This document shows, in pieces, positions 16,251-23,925 of a stretch of 37,326 bases of DNA. A program made the translations under genes and the position numbers. This stretch comes from an uncultured Bacteroidales bacterium (GTDB taxonomy: Bacteria; Bacteroidota; Bacteroidia; Bacteroidales; Muribaculaceae), in contig URIC01000016.1 in the NCBI GenBank assembly GCA_900547755.1, positions 1-37,326 on the forward strand. The letters are read 5' to 3'. A model generated the notes under the pieces. It was not told the origin of the DNA. It was given only the letters and a program-made list of their open reading frames with translations, and searched no databases. The stretch's first letter is position 1. Each line of letters starts with the position of its first letter.

Positions 16251-18752
16251 ATGGATATGAAACTTAGTTTGAAAGAAATCGCTGAGATTACGGGGGCTGA
16301 CTTAGTCGGCTCCCTGTCTTGCGTTGATAGTCCTGCCGTGGACTCGTTGCTCACCGATTCCCGTTCCTTCCGAATCGGTCCGGGCACTCTCTTTTTCGCC
16401 CTCTCCACCCCGAGCGGAGACGGTCATAATTTTATTCCCTCCCTCTACAGCCGTGGCGTACGTGCCTTTGTGGTCAACCGTCTGCCGGACGGAGAATTTC
16501 CCGAGGCTGTTTTCCTTGTCGTGCCTTCGCCGCTGAAGGCCTTGCAGACCCTGGGCGCTGAGATGCGCGCCCGCAGCCATGCGAAGGTGCTTGGCATCAC
16601 AGGCTCCAGAGGCAAAACCATTGTCAAGGAATGGCTGAACGCCGCTCTGGAGCCGCAGGATGGTGTGGTACGCTCGCCGCGAAGCTACAACTCGCAGATA
16701 GGTGTGCCTCTCTCTCTGAGCGCCATGGCCCTTGACACTCGGCTGGCACTGATAGAGGCCGGTATATCCAGGACCGGAGAGATGCGCTCTCTGGCGGAAA
16801 TGATAGCTCCGGATGTGGCTGTCTTCACTAACTTGGGCGACGAACACTCCGATGGCTTCGCCTCATTGGACGAGAAGGCCGCCGAGAAGGCCCTTCTCGC
16901 TGCCGGTGCTGATATTGTGGTCTTTCCGGCTGATTGCGTCGAGCTGGTCCGCGCTCTCGCGCCTTACAGCGAGGGCAAGACCTTCCTCTCCTGGAGCCTG
17001 ACCGACCCGCAGGTGTCGCTTTTCATCAGGTCTGCGGAGGAATCCGCTCCGGGACACCGTCTTATAAGATATGTATATCAAGGAATGGAGGAGTCCGTGG
17101 AATTTCCTGCTGTGGATGAGTTCGACACAGAGAACGCGGTGAGTGTGATTGCCGCCATGCTGGCCCTCGGCTACGAGCCGGGACGCATAGCATGGGGCAT
17201 GCGCGCCCTTCCGCATATAGGAACACGTATAGATGTTACTGACGGAGTTAACGGCTGTCTTCTGGCATACGACTCTTTTACCGCCGACCTCGTGTCTCTG
17301 GAGTCCGCGCTCGACTTCATGCACCGCCGCATAGCCAGTGCCATGGACCACCGTTCCCCGGCTCTTGTGCTCAGCGACCTGCATCTCTCTCCCTGTGAAG
17401 ACGCCGACACCGTCTATAGCCGCGCGGCGGCTATGGTGCGCGATGCAGGAGTGAAGAAGTTCATAGGCATAGGTCCCGCCCTGCAGGCTCGCGCTTCTCT
17501 GTTCGGCACCGACTCCCGCTTCTTCCCGGATACCGCCTCTATGATGGAGAGTATGTCTACATCCGACTTTACCAATGAGTTCGTTCTGCTGAAAGGCGCT
17601 CCGGAGTTCGGTTTCACGGCTATCAAACAGGAGCTGGAAGCGCGTACGCACGAGACTGTGCTTGAAGTCAATCTGGACGCCATAGTCCGTAATTTCAACT
17701 ATTTCCGCTCCCATTTGCCCGCCGCAACCGGACTTATAGCCATGGTCAAGGCTTCGGCCTACGGTGCCGGGCCGTTGGAGATAGCCAAGACCCTGCAGAG
17801 CCATGGCGCCGCGTATCTGGCCGTGGCCGTGCTTGACGAGGGCCTGGACCTGCGCCGCGCCGGCATCACGATGCCTATTATGGTCATGAATCCCAAGGTT
17901 CTTAACTACCGGGCCATGTTCCAGGGACATCTGGAACCCGAGATTTATGATTTCGGAATGTTGGAGGATGTGATTCGCGAGGCCGGGAAGTGCGGAGTCA
18001 AGGACTATCCCATACATATAAAGCTGGACACCGGTATGCACCGCATGGGCTTTGAGGGCAAGGACCTGCCGCGTTTGTGCGAGGTGCTTAAGTCCGCCGA
18101 CACTGTCCGTGCCGCCACTCTGTTCTCTCACTTGGCCACTGCCGACTGCCCGGACCTCGATGACTACACCGACTTCCAGCTTGCCCGCTTCAAGGAGTAC
18201 ACCGAGACGGTTATGGCCGCGCTCCCTTACCCGGTGAAACGTCACGTGCTCAACTCCGCCGGCATACTGCGTTATTCCAAAGAACATCACTACGACTTCG
18301 CCCGTCTGGGCATCGGTCTTTACGGAGTGAATACCCTTCCTCCGCAGATGGAAGAGCCACTGTCGGTGGTAAGTACTCTCCGCACAGTCGTGATTGCCGT
18401 ACAGGAGAGGGCTGCGGGCGAGACTATCGGCTACGCCCGCAGGGGTGTGCTGCACCGCCCCTCGAGCATCGCCACTATACCCATAGGCTACGCCGACGGC
18501 ATGAACCGCAAATTCGGTAATGGCCGCATCAAGGTGCTGGTAAACGGACACGAGTGCCCCACTGTGGGAAATATCTGTATGGATGCCTGCATGATTGACG
18601 TGACCGGTGTGGATTGCCGTGTCGGTGACCCTGTGGAAATATTCGGCGAGAATATGCCTGTGAGCCGCCTTTCCGATGTGCTTGATACCATTCCTTACGA
18701 AATTCTGACCTCTGTTTCACCTCGCGTGAAACGGGTCTATTTCAGAGAATAG
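16251..18752 (+). CDS. Bifunctional UDP-MurNAc-tripeptide:D-Ala-D-Ala ligase / alanine racemase (MurF-Alr fusion)
   Basis: The N-terminal half is a Mur ligase that adds D-Ala-D-Ala to the peptidoglycan precursor using ATP. The C-terminal half is a PLP-dependent alanine racemase that makes D-alanine, so one protein links supply and use. The fusion is known in Bacteroidetes. The Mur part has the P-loop GITGSRGKT (115-123, K122), FTNLGDEH and the DTENA segment. The racemase part (about 460-833) has the PLP lysine K500 in MVKASAYGAG, SHLATAD, RLGIGLYG, the catalytic tyrosine Y728 in ETIGYARRG, IPIGYADGMNR and NICMDACMIDV. Some Mur motifs differ from the common form (SRGKT for SNGKT, DSFTADL for DSYNxxP), so MurF activity is a family-based inference. 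Starts at 16251 or at Met3 are both possible. Confidence 0.95.
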   Translation: MDMKLSLKEIAEITGADLVGSLSCVDSPAVDSLLTDSRSFRIGPGTLFFALSTPSGDGHNFIPSLYSRGVRAFVVNRLPDGEFPEAVFLVVPSPLKALQTLGAEMRARSHAKVLGITGSRGKTIVKEWLNAALEPQDGVVRSPRSYNSQIGVPLSLSAMALDTRLALIEAGISRTGEMRSLAEMIAPDVAVFTNLGDEHSDGFASLDEKAAEKALLAAGADIVVFPADCVELVRALAPYSEGKTFLSWSLTDPQVSLFIRSAEESAPGHRLIRYVYQGMEESVEFPAVDEFDTENAVSVIAAMLALGYEPGRIAWGMRALPHIGTRIDVTDGVNGCLLAYDSFTADLVSLESALDFMHRRIASAMDHRSPALVLSDLHLSPCEDADTVYSRAAAMVRDAGVKKFIGIGPALQARASLFGTDSRFFPDTASMMESMSTSDFTNEFVLLKGAPEFGFTAIKQELEARTHETVLEVNLDAIVRNFNYFRSHLPAATGLIAMVKASAYGAGPLEIAKTLQSHGAAYLAVAVLDEGLDLRRAGITMPIMVMNPKVLNYRAMFQGHLEPEIYDFGMLEDVIREAGKCGVKDYPIHIKLDTGMHRMGFEGKDLPRLCEVLKSADTVRAATLFSHLATADCPDLDDYTDFQLARFKEYTETVMAALPYPVKRHVLNSAGILRYSKEHHYDFARLGIGLYGVNTLPPQMEEPLSVVSTLRTVVIAVQERAAGETIGYARRGVLHRPSSIATIPIGYADGMNRKFGNGRIKVLVNGHECPTVGNICMDACMIDVTGVDCRVGDPVEIFGENMPVSRLSDVLDTIPYEILTSVSPRVKRVYFRE

Positions 18753-18755
18753 TCT

Positions 18756-19676
18756 ATGGCTGTACCTCCGCCTCTTCCTCCTGAAAACAGACAGACCGGT
18801 ATCGATGCACCGGGTAGCCGGCGGATGCCATACATTCCTGCCCAAGGTGAGCGGCGCGGACAGCCGCAGCCCGGTGGGAGCGCTAATCCTTGGTTCATCG
18901 TGGGAGGGGTACTTATCGGCCTTATGGTCATAACCGCAGTACTGCTGTACTGCCTTACGGACCTTTTCAGCGACAAGGACTACCGGTACGACGATGGCAA
19001 TCCGCACGAGAAAGTGCTTCGTCAGCAAGAAGAGATGGCTTACCCGCGTGTGGATGTCCTGCGGCAGGACTCTGTGGCTGAAACGCCTGTTGTAAGCGGA
19101 CCTGCATCACTCCACGGCCTCGGCACAAACGGGCGCGGAGCGATGGCTGTAGACATGAGCATAAATCCGGACGGAACACTGAGCGGCACATACTGGAATA
19201 TACTCTACAACCTGGAGGTCAGTGTTTCCGGCAATCGCCTCTCTGACGGAACTTTGGACATGACTCTGACCGATGTCAAAGACAAAACGCCCACTCGGCT
19301 CACTCTCCGTTCTTCCGACGGGGTGAACTACTCCGGGAAATGGGGCAAAAAAGAACAGATGGTGAACATAAGTCTGACTGAGGATATTCCATACTCGGGA
19401 ATCGGCCAAAGCGTAATGTATAGCAACCACCTCAAAGGTCCCGGCGACAGCTCTGTACTCAACGCCGATTTCAATATAGGCGAAGGTTCCGACGGTAACT
19501 TGTACTTCTGGTATCCCTGTCAGGGCTACAAGAACCGTTTGCGTGTGATAGACCACGGCGACTTCATGGAGATATACGACAATAACGGAGGTGTCCTCGC
19601 CACCATCAGCTGGGATTACCCGGGAGAATCCGGCACCCTCCACGACACCGAAAACCAGATCTTCACAATCTATTAA
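18756..19676 (+). CDS. Single-pass membrane protein with proline-rich N terminus, function unknown
   Basis: The gene starts three bases after the murF-alr stop codon, so the two are very probably co-transcribed. A proline-, arginine- and glycine-rich N-terminal 45 residues, likely cytoplasmic, precedes one clear transmembrane helix (about 46-70, WFIVGGVLIGLMVITAVLLY). A roughly 235-residue extracytoplasmic part follows. Residues about 110-205 alternate short beta strands and turns (SLHGLGTNGRGAMAVDMSI, LSGTYWNILYNLEV, NYSGKWGKK), as in a small beta-barrel or sandwich, and the last 80 are of similar character. I see no catalytic residues and do not recognise the family. Coupling to murF-alr suggests an envelope role, but that is weak evidence. 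It is the last gene before the AT-rich restriction-modification segment. Confidence 0.75.
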   Translation: MAVPPPLPPENRQTGIDAPGSRRMPYIPAQGERRGQPQPGGSANPWFIVGGVLIGLMVITAVLLYCLTDLFSDKDYRYDDGNPHEKVLRQQEEMAYPRVDVLRQDSVAETPVVSGPASLHGLGTNGRGAMAVDMSINPDGTLSGTYWNILYNLEVSVSGNRLSDGTLDMTLTDVKDKTPTRLTLRSSDGVNYSGKWGKKEQMVNISLTEDIPYSGIGQSVMYSNHLKGPGDSSVLNADFNIGEGSDGNLYFWYPCQGYKNRLRVIDHGDFMEIYDNNGGVLATISWDYPGESGTLHDTENQIFTIY

Positions 19677-19685
19677 GTCTGTCTA

Positions 19686-19716
19686 TTGGAGATTATGCTG
19701 AATTGTGTTATATTTG
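19686..19716 (+). promoter_or_regulatory. Promoter of the restriction-modification operon
   Basis: TTG (19686-19688), 20 bp, then TATATTTG (19709-19716), a good match to the Bacteroidetes -33/-7 arrangement. It lies 30 bp before the restriction gene ATG, so the pair does not depend on the upstream operon. Confidence 0.65.
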
Positions 19717-19745
19717 CAAATCAAATGTTTTAACAGCCTCAAAGT

Positions 19746-20630
19746 ATGACCTTCAAAGAACTAAGAACAGAGATATACAATTGTATAGGGCTGGATTTTC
19801 AGGCAGCTTCAAGCGTATTGCAAGAGAAAGTGTTTGCACTGTCGGTAGCTGATACGCTGGAGCTAATATCTGAGATAGGTGCTATCCCTGAAGATATTGT
19901 ACACGACTCGACAGAAGAAAAATTGTACACTAAAGTGTCTGATATTCTTTTGGCAAAATCTCTTATGGAGATGAATATAGAGGCCAAGGTACTTACACAG
20001 CGGGGTGATTGTGCAGATGTGGTAGCTCAAAGCAGAAACCATAAATATTCTTTGGTGGGAGATGCCAAGGCGTTCAGACTTAGCAGGACTGCGAAAAACG
20101 TTAAAGACTACAAAATAGGGTCTATGGACAAATGGAGAGGAGATTGTGATTACTCTGTTTTGGTATGTCCCTATTTTCAATACCCAAAAAATAAGAGTCA
20201 GATTTACAAGGATGCCTTGAATTTAAATGTGTCATTTTTTAGTTGGGAATACCTGTATATCCTTCTTAAAGAGGGTGTAAAGGAGAGTCCTTCCGTCAAT
20301 CTCAGCCAGTTGTGGAACCAAAGTGCTATAATAGGCAGGACTGTTACAGTTGAAAATTCCAAAAACAATTTCCTCAACCGGCAGGATGTAAATTTGGCTA
20401 AGATACTGAATATCCCTGTAGCTGACTTCTGTAAATACTTTGATGAGGTGAAGAAAAGGCTGATTCAAAGGGGTAATATGGAAATAAAGTACTATGAGCA
20501 GGAAATGGAACGTGTAAAATCCCTTGATAGAGATACCGCTATTTCAGAACTTCTTAAAAGTATGAAACTTGATAGTAAGATAACTACAATCAAGGGCTTC
20601 ATAGACCAAATTTCTAATGAGGATGACTGA
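19746..20630 (+). CDS. HindIII-family type II restriction endonuclease (predicted AAGCTT)
   Basis: This enzyme cuts unmethylated double-stranded DNA. The 294 residues read like HindIII from Haemophilus influenzae (300 aa) throughout. From memory, the shared blocks include EKL-x-K-x-DI-x-LAK, the long block around GDAKAFRLSRTAKN (HindIII: ADAKSFRLSRTAKN), DKW-x-DYSVLVCPYFQYP-x-KSQI, FSWE-x-L-x-ILL, NNF, and a C-terminal KSMKLDSKITTI. The PD-(D/E)xK site is D91 with D106-A-K108. AAGCTT specificity is therefore likely, supported by the neighbouring methyltransferase and by the lack of AAGCTT sites I could find in the window. No controller protein gene is present. Base composition (about 40% GC by eye) and AT-ending codons contrast with the flanks, a sign of horizontal transfer. 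Its last 14 bases overlap the methyltransferase gene. Confidence 0.93.
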   Translation: MTFKELRTEIYNCIGLDFQAASSVLQEKVFALSVADTLELISEIGAIPEDIVHDSTEEKLYTKVSDILLAKSLMEMNIEAKVLTQRGDCADVVAQSRNHKYSLVGDAKAFRLSRTAKNVKDYKIGSMDKWRGDCDYSVLVCPYFQYPKNKSQIYKDALNLNVSFFSWEYLYILLKEGVKESPSVNLSQLWNQSAIIGRTVTVENSKNNFLNRQDVNLAKILNIPVADFCKYFDEVKKRLIQRGNMEIKYYEQEMERVKSLDRDTAISELLKSMKLDSKITTIKGFIDQISNEDD

Positions 20631-21423
20631 TTATATAAATACTATCATAGAAGGAAATTGTGTTAGTTTAATGGCGCAACTTCCTGATAATTATATTGAT
20701 TTGGTGGTTACTTCACCTCCTTATGACAATCTTAGGACTTATAAGGGATTTTGCTTTCCGTTTGAGGAAATCGTCAAACAGCTTTTCAGGGTTATCAAGA
20801 ATGGTGGTGTGGTAGTCTGGGTCGTGTCTGATGCGACTATTAACGGATGTGAAACCGGAACGAGTTTCAAACAAGCCTTGAAATTTATAGAAGAAGGGTT
20901 TAATCTTCACGATACGATGATATTCCGTAAGGTTAACCCAATTCCACAGATATATAGAAAGCGGTATACAAATGTATTTGAATATATGTTTGTATTCTCA
21001 AAAGGTGCTGTTAAAACTCATAATCCTATTAAGGTTCCCTGCCTTCACGCCGGTTTGGAATTAAAAGGGACAACTTACAAAAACTATTCTAAAGGGGAGC
21101 AAAGCCGGGGAAAACTGGCAAAACCGGTTAAAAATGAAAAAATCAAGGGTAATATATGGGAATATGTGGTTGGTAAAAAAGCTGTGGACCAAGAAGCGAA
21201 AAAACACCCTGCTCCTTTCCCTTATGAATTAGCCCTGGACCACATAATCAGTTGGACTAACGAAGGTGATATAGTGTTAGACCCTATGTGCGGGAGTGGT
21301 ACCACTTGTGTCGCGGCAACTGATTTTCATCGGAATTTTATAGGAATGGATATAAGTGCGGAGTATTGTGAATTGGCAAGAGAAAGAGTGAAACTTCATA
21401 AGATGAACCCTTCCTTATTTTAG
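20617..21423 (+). CDS. HindIII-type DNA adenine-N6 methyltransferase (beta class)
   Basis: This enzyme protects host DNA from the adjacent endonuclease, by analogy with M.HindIII methylating an adenine of AAGCTT. Motif order is that of a beta-class amino-methyltransferase: TSPPY (residues 32-36, catalytic motif IV) near the N terminus, then VVWVVSDATINGCETGTSFKQAL, FEYMFVFSKG and EKIKGNIWEY, and the AdoMet-binding LDPMCGSGTT (221-230) near the C terminus. These blocks match M.HindIII from memory (for example NDATINGSETGTSFKQAL and DEKIKGNIW), although the 268 residues are shorter than the roughly 309 of M.HindIII, mainly in the variable middle. Start codons at 20617 and 20623 are both possible, and either overlaps the endonuclease 3' end, implying coupled translation. 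GC is as low as that of its partner. Confidence 0.94.
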   Translation: MRMTDYINTIIEGNCVSLMAQLPDNYIDLVVTSPPYDNLRTYKGFCFPFEEIVKQLFRVIKNGGVVVWVVSDATINGCETGTSFKQALKFIEEGFNLHDTMIFRKVNPIPQIYRKRYTNVFEYMFVFSKGAVKTHNPIKVPCLHAGLELKGTTYKNYSKGEQSRGKLAKPVKNEKIKGNIWEYVVGKKAVDQEAKKHPAPFPYELALDHIISWTNEGDIVLDPMCGSGTTCVAATDFHRNFIGMDISAEYCELARERVKLHKMNPSLF

Positions 21424-21466
21424 CTTATGAATGGCGATTTTTAAAGAGACAGTGACAAGGAGGTGA

Positions 21467-22765
21467 TTATCCGGCGGTGGTCTGGGCTATGATGCGGTGT
21501 CCCCACCGGCAGCGTTGACAGCCGAATTTATCGCAGTATTCATTCTTCAGGTGCAGCAGTGCCTGACTCTCGAAGGAGTCCCGTGCCTTGATTCCTGTCT
21601 GCGCTGCCCAGCTCCTGGTTATGGAATTGCTTTCGGGCGGCAGTTTCATCAGCAGCTTATGTCCTTCTTCTTCCAGCGGGGTGTGCCCGGTATAGCGCCC
21701 GTAGGCGTAGAGCAGGGGCGCGGCTACGTTCACCAATAATATTCGGGTCATTGCCGGACTCATGGCTTTTCTGTAGGTTCGCGAGGTGGGTCTGCCGAAA
21801 CAGAGATGACGCTCCCAGTAGGAGCCGGTGAAGTCTGTGTCGAACAGCGCCGCGAGTGCCTGCGGGTCCTCCTTCGCCTCTATAATACGTGAGAACAGGG
21901 CGGGTCCTCCTTGCAGCATACGTGCCAGCAGCGCCAGCCGCCGGTAAGGCATTCCTGCCGGACGGATTCCGGAGAGTTTCCAGATACCGCGCTCCAACGG
22001 CGTCAGCCCGTACTTGTGCGCGAGGAAAGAATACTCGTCGGCCAATGATTTGAAATATGTGTCGTCTGAATCCCCTTCAAGTAGCCCCGCCTGCCCCATG
22101 AGCAATGCCTCTAACTGAAATACAGAATCCGCATGGCGTGCCGCCGTGCCGAGCGGCAGGGAGCGTCCCACACGCTCTAAAGGGTCGCTGTTGAGTCCGA
22201 ACCCGAGGGCCCGCGCCAAAGCTATGAACAGCGCCTGGTTCCAGTCTCCGCCGGTCTGCCTCACGTAGTCCAGGAGCCGCTCTCCTTTGGTTTCGAGTCG
22301 TTCCATGCCCATACGTTGCAGCCAGTCGCATCGGTGCGGCTGCGGCACATCGCGTAGCCATGAAGCGCAACGCAGGGTGACGCCCCCTTCGCCGAGTATG
22401 CGGAAACGCTGTGCCGTCTCGGCGGAGAAAGGGAGGAGCAGCTGCGGGATATATGAGCCGTCCGGACGAGTGACAAGGGTATCCGATTCGCCCACCACAT
22501 GAAGTATGACGGAGTCATAGGCCCGGTCCCGGTCATGGCCGTGGCGGTACCAGTCCGAGGCACGGACGTGCAGCTCCACATTCCCGGCCCAGGCGACGGA
22601 ACCGATTGTCAGCCGGGCGTCCGAAAAGTCGGGACCCGAGGCGGTGTTCAGTCTGCCCGGATACACTATGCGCAGCGGAGTGCCGTCAGTAAGCGCTTTG
22701 TCCGGTGACCCATAAAGCCGCCATTGCCATATATACTGCATGATATGTTCGGTACCAAGACCCAT
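21467..22765 (-). CDS. DUF2851 family protein, function unknown
   Basis: A conserved Bacteroidetes protein of unknown role. I recognise the family from the N-terminal pattern QYIWQWRLY followed by the GPDFSDARLTIG block, WAGNVELHVRASDWYRHGHDRDRAYDSVILHVV, and the C-terminal YCDKFGCQRCRWGHRI with paired cysteines. The 432 residues are a normal length, and no signal peptide is present. The ATG at 22765 gives MGLGTEHIMQYIW. Since a -7 element lies only 8 bp upstream of it, the ATG at 22741 (MQYIW) is an alternative start, while homologs usually have a few residues before the YIW, so the choice is open. The gene converges with the restriction-modification pair at 43 bp distance, marking the right border of that insertion. 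Confidence 0.85.
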   Translation of the reverse strand: MGLGTEHIMQYIWQWRLYGSPDKALTDGTPLRIVYPGRLNTASGPDFSDARLTIGSVAWAGNVELHVRASDWYRHGHDRDRAYDSVILHVVGESDTLVTRPDGSYIPQLLLPFSAETAQRFRILGEGGVTLRCASWLRDVPQPHRCDWLQRMGMERLETKGERLLDYVRQTGGDWNQALFIALARALGFGLNSDPLERVGRSLPLGTAARHADSVFQLEALLMGQAGLLEGDSDDTYFKSLADEYSFLAHKYGLTPLERGIWKLSGIRPAGMPYRRLALLARMLQGGPALFSRIIEAKEDPQALAALFDTDFTGSYWERHLCFGRPTSRTYRKAMSPAMTRILLVNVAAPLLYAYGRYTGHTPLEEEGHKLLMKLPPESNSITRSWAAQTGIKARDSFESQALLHLKNEYCDKFGCQRCRWGHRIIAQTTAG

Positions 22766-22772
22766 CTCCCCG

Positions 22773-22780
22773 CAAAATTA
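22773..22780 (-). promoter_or_regulatory. Putative -7 element for the DUF2851 gene
   Basis: The minus strand reads TAATTTTG, matching TAnnTTTG. It implies a start near 22769, almost at the first ATG (22765), and so bears on the choice of start codon. Confidence 0.45.
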
Positions 22781-22814
22781 ATCAAATTTTTCGTATATGC
22801 CGCTCCGGTCCTTC

Positions 22815-22857
22815 CAAAAAACTCAATAGCGTAAGACTTCGCAGCCTTACGCTATTG
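22815..22857 (-). terminator. Rho-independent terminator of the Omp28-like gene
   Basis: A perfect 12-bp inverted repeat: CAATAGCGTAAG (22824-22835) and CTTACGCTATTG (22846-22857), with a 10-nt loop. On the minus strand the stem is followed by AGTTTTTTGG, a good T tract. Confidence 0.9.
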
Positions 22858-22895
22858 ACGTGATAGAACTGATGTGATATAACTGATTGGTTTGC

Positions 22896-23849
22896 TTATC
22901 TGTACAGCTTCCTTGCCGAACCGTCGGAATATACGGCTATGTATAGGCCTGATTCCGGACAGGCGTTCAGCCGTCGGCCGGTAAGGTCATAGAAAGCGGT
23001 GGGTGTCACGGCTTCTGCGGCGGTGCCGGAGATACCGCTCGGTTTTTGTTCCAGCGGGTATGAATCGGCATTGAGCACTTCGCACTTGAGTACGTTGCTG
23101 GGCACATCGCGGTTCACGATGGCCACGACTTCCATGTTGGAGTGGTTCCAGGTGTCTTCCAGTCGGAATGTATACCGGTAATTGAATTTGTTTTCCTTCC
23201 AGGAAATGCTTTCGCCCCATGTGGAGTTCATGGCTCTCGTGACGTGCTGGTGAATGAATCCGTCAAGGGCGCCGCTCTGTCTGTGGGCTGGCACATCGTT
23301 CTCCACCAGGTAGAGGGTCACTTTAGCGTCCTTCTGAGGTTCGGCGGCGGTCTTTTCTCCTTCCACGGTCACCGATACTTCGCCATCGTCGCTTACTTCG
23401 GCCGAGACCTTGACGCTGACGGGCGACAGCACGGTGAGGCGCTTGTCGATTTCCTCGGAGATTTGCTCTTCGGACAAGAGAGTCATTCCGAACACCGGAC
23501 TTGTCTCTGTGAAAGTAGGCATACGGTCTATCATCAATCCCGGAGCGTATTTTTCGTCCGAGTTGTAGAGCCAGAGATAGTCCTTTTCTTCAGGAAGAGT
23601 AAGCCAGTCGGTCTCGAAACCTACATGGTGGCATACGGCAATCAGCCGGTTTTCGTATTCGGGAAGCTCGAGTATGTTGTGCAGCTTTACGGATGCGGCC
23701 GGACAGTTATTGCAGTTTTCGGTGGTGAACTCTTCAAGAAAGACCTTGCGCTCGAACATATCGCCGGTCGAGTCGTCGGCCATAGACGGCTGTATGCCGA
23801 CCGTTGCGAGAACGGCGGCATACAGGAGTGTATTCTTAAATTTATCCAT
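22896..23849 (-). CDS. Omp28-related exported protein with CxxC and T9SS-like tail
   Basis: Start at the ATG at 23849 (MDKFKNTLLYAAVLATVGIQ), since this gives a normal signal peptide. The frame is open further upstream to a GTG at 23897, but that extension runs through a hairpin and adds 16 unlikely residues. The mature protein opens with a thioredoxin-like region, FLEEFTTENCNNCPAAS, with a CxxC pair, as in the Omp28 family, in which a thioredoxin-like fold precedes a beta domain. The following AVCHHVGFETDWL and the beta-rich segment (about 150-260) fit. The end FYDLTGRRL-x-ESGLYIAVYSDG-x-KLYR resembles a T9SS type A sorting domain. Function is not established for the family. A surface or outer-membrane lipoprotein-like role is inferred. 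The gene lies 76 bp downstream of the giant protein gene and has a strong terminator. Confidence 0.82.
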   Translation of the reverse strand: MDKFKNTLLYAAVLATVGIQPSMADDSTGDMFERKVFLEEFTTENCNNCPAASVKLHNILELPEYENRLIAVCHHVGFETDWLTLPEEKDYLWLYNSDEKYAPGLMIDRMPTFTETSPVFGMTLLSEEQISEEIDKRLTVLSPVSVKVSAEVSDDGEVSVTVEGEKTAAEPQKDAKVTLYLVENDVPAHRQSGALDGFIHQHVTRAMNSTWGESISWKENKFNYRYTFRLEDTWNHSNMEVVAIVNRDVPSNVLKCEVLNADSYPLEQKPSGISGTAAEAVTPTAFYDLTGRRLNACPESGLYIAVYSDGSARKLYR

Positions 23850-23868
23850 ATATAAGATGCTTGAATCA

Positions 23869-23895
23869 GGGGACACCCGTGTGAGGGGTGTCCCC
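23869..23895 (-). terminator. Strong hairpin between the giant surface protein and Omp28-like genes
   Basis: Arms GGGGACACCC (23869-23878) and GGGTGTCCCC (23886-23895) form a perfect 10-bp stem with a 7-nt loop, without a T tract. It lies 30 nt after the upstream stop codon and 19 nt before the Omp28-like ATG, so it could be an intercistronic processing or attenuation stem rather than a full terminator. Confidence 0.55.
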
Positions 23896-23925
23896 ACTGT
23901 TTCTGACGTGTTTTATTCAATGAAG

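Noticed and set aside
19677..21466. Possible mobile element carrying the restriction-modification pair
   Set aside because: No transposase, integrase, terminal inverted repeats, target duplication or tRNA is visible at either border.
23850..23897. N-terminal extension of the Omp28-like protein from a GTG at 23897
   Set aside because: It would translate through a perfect 10-bp hairpin and place a hydrophilic stretch before a normal signal peptide. The ATG at 23849 is the better start.
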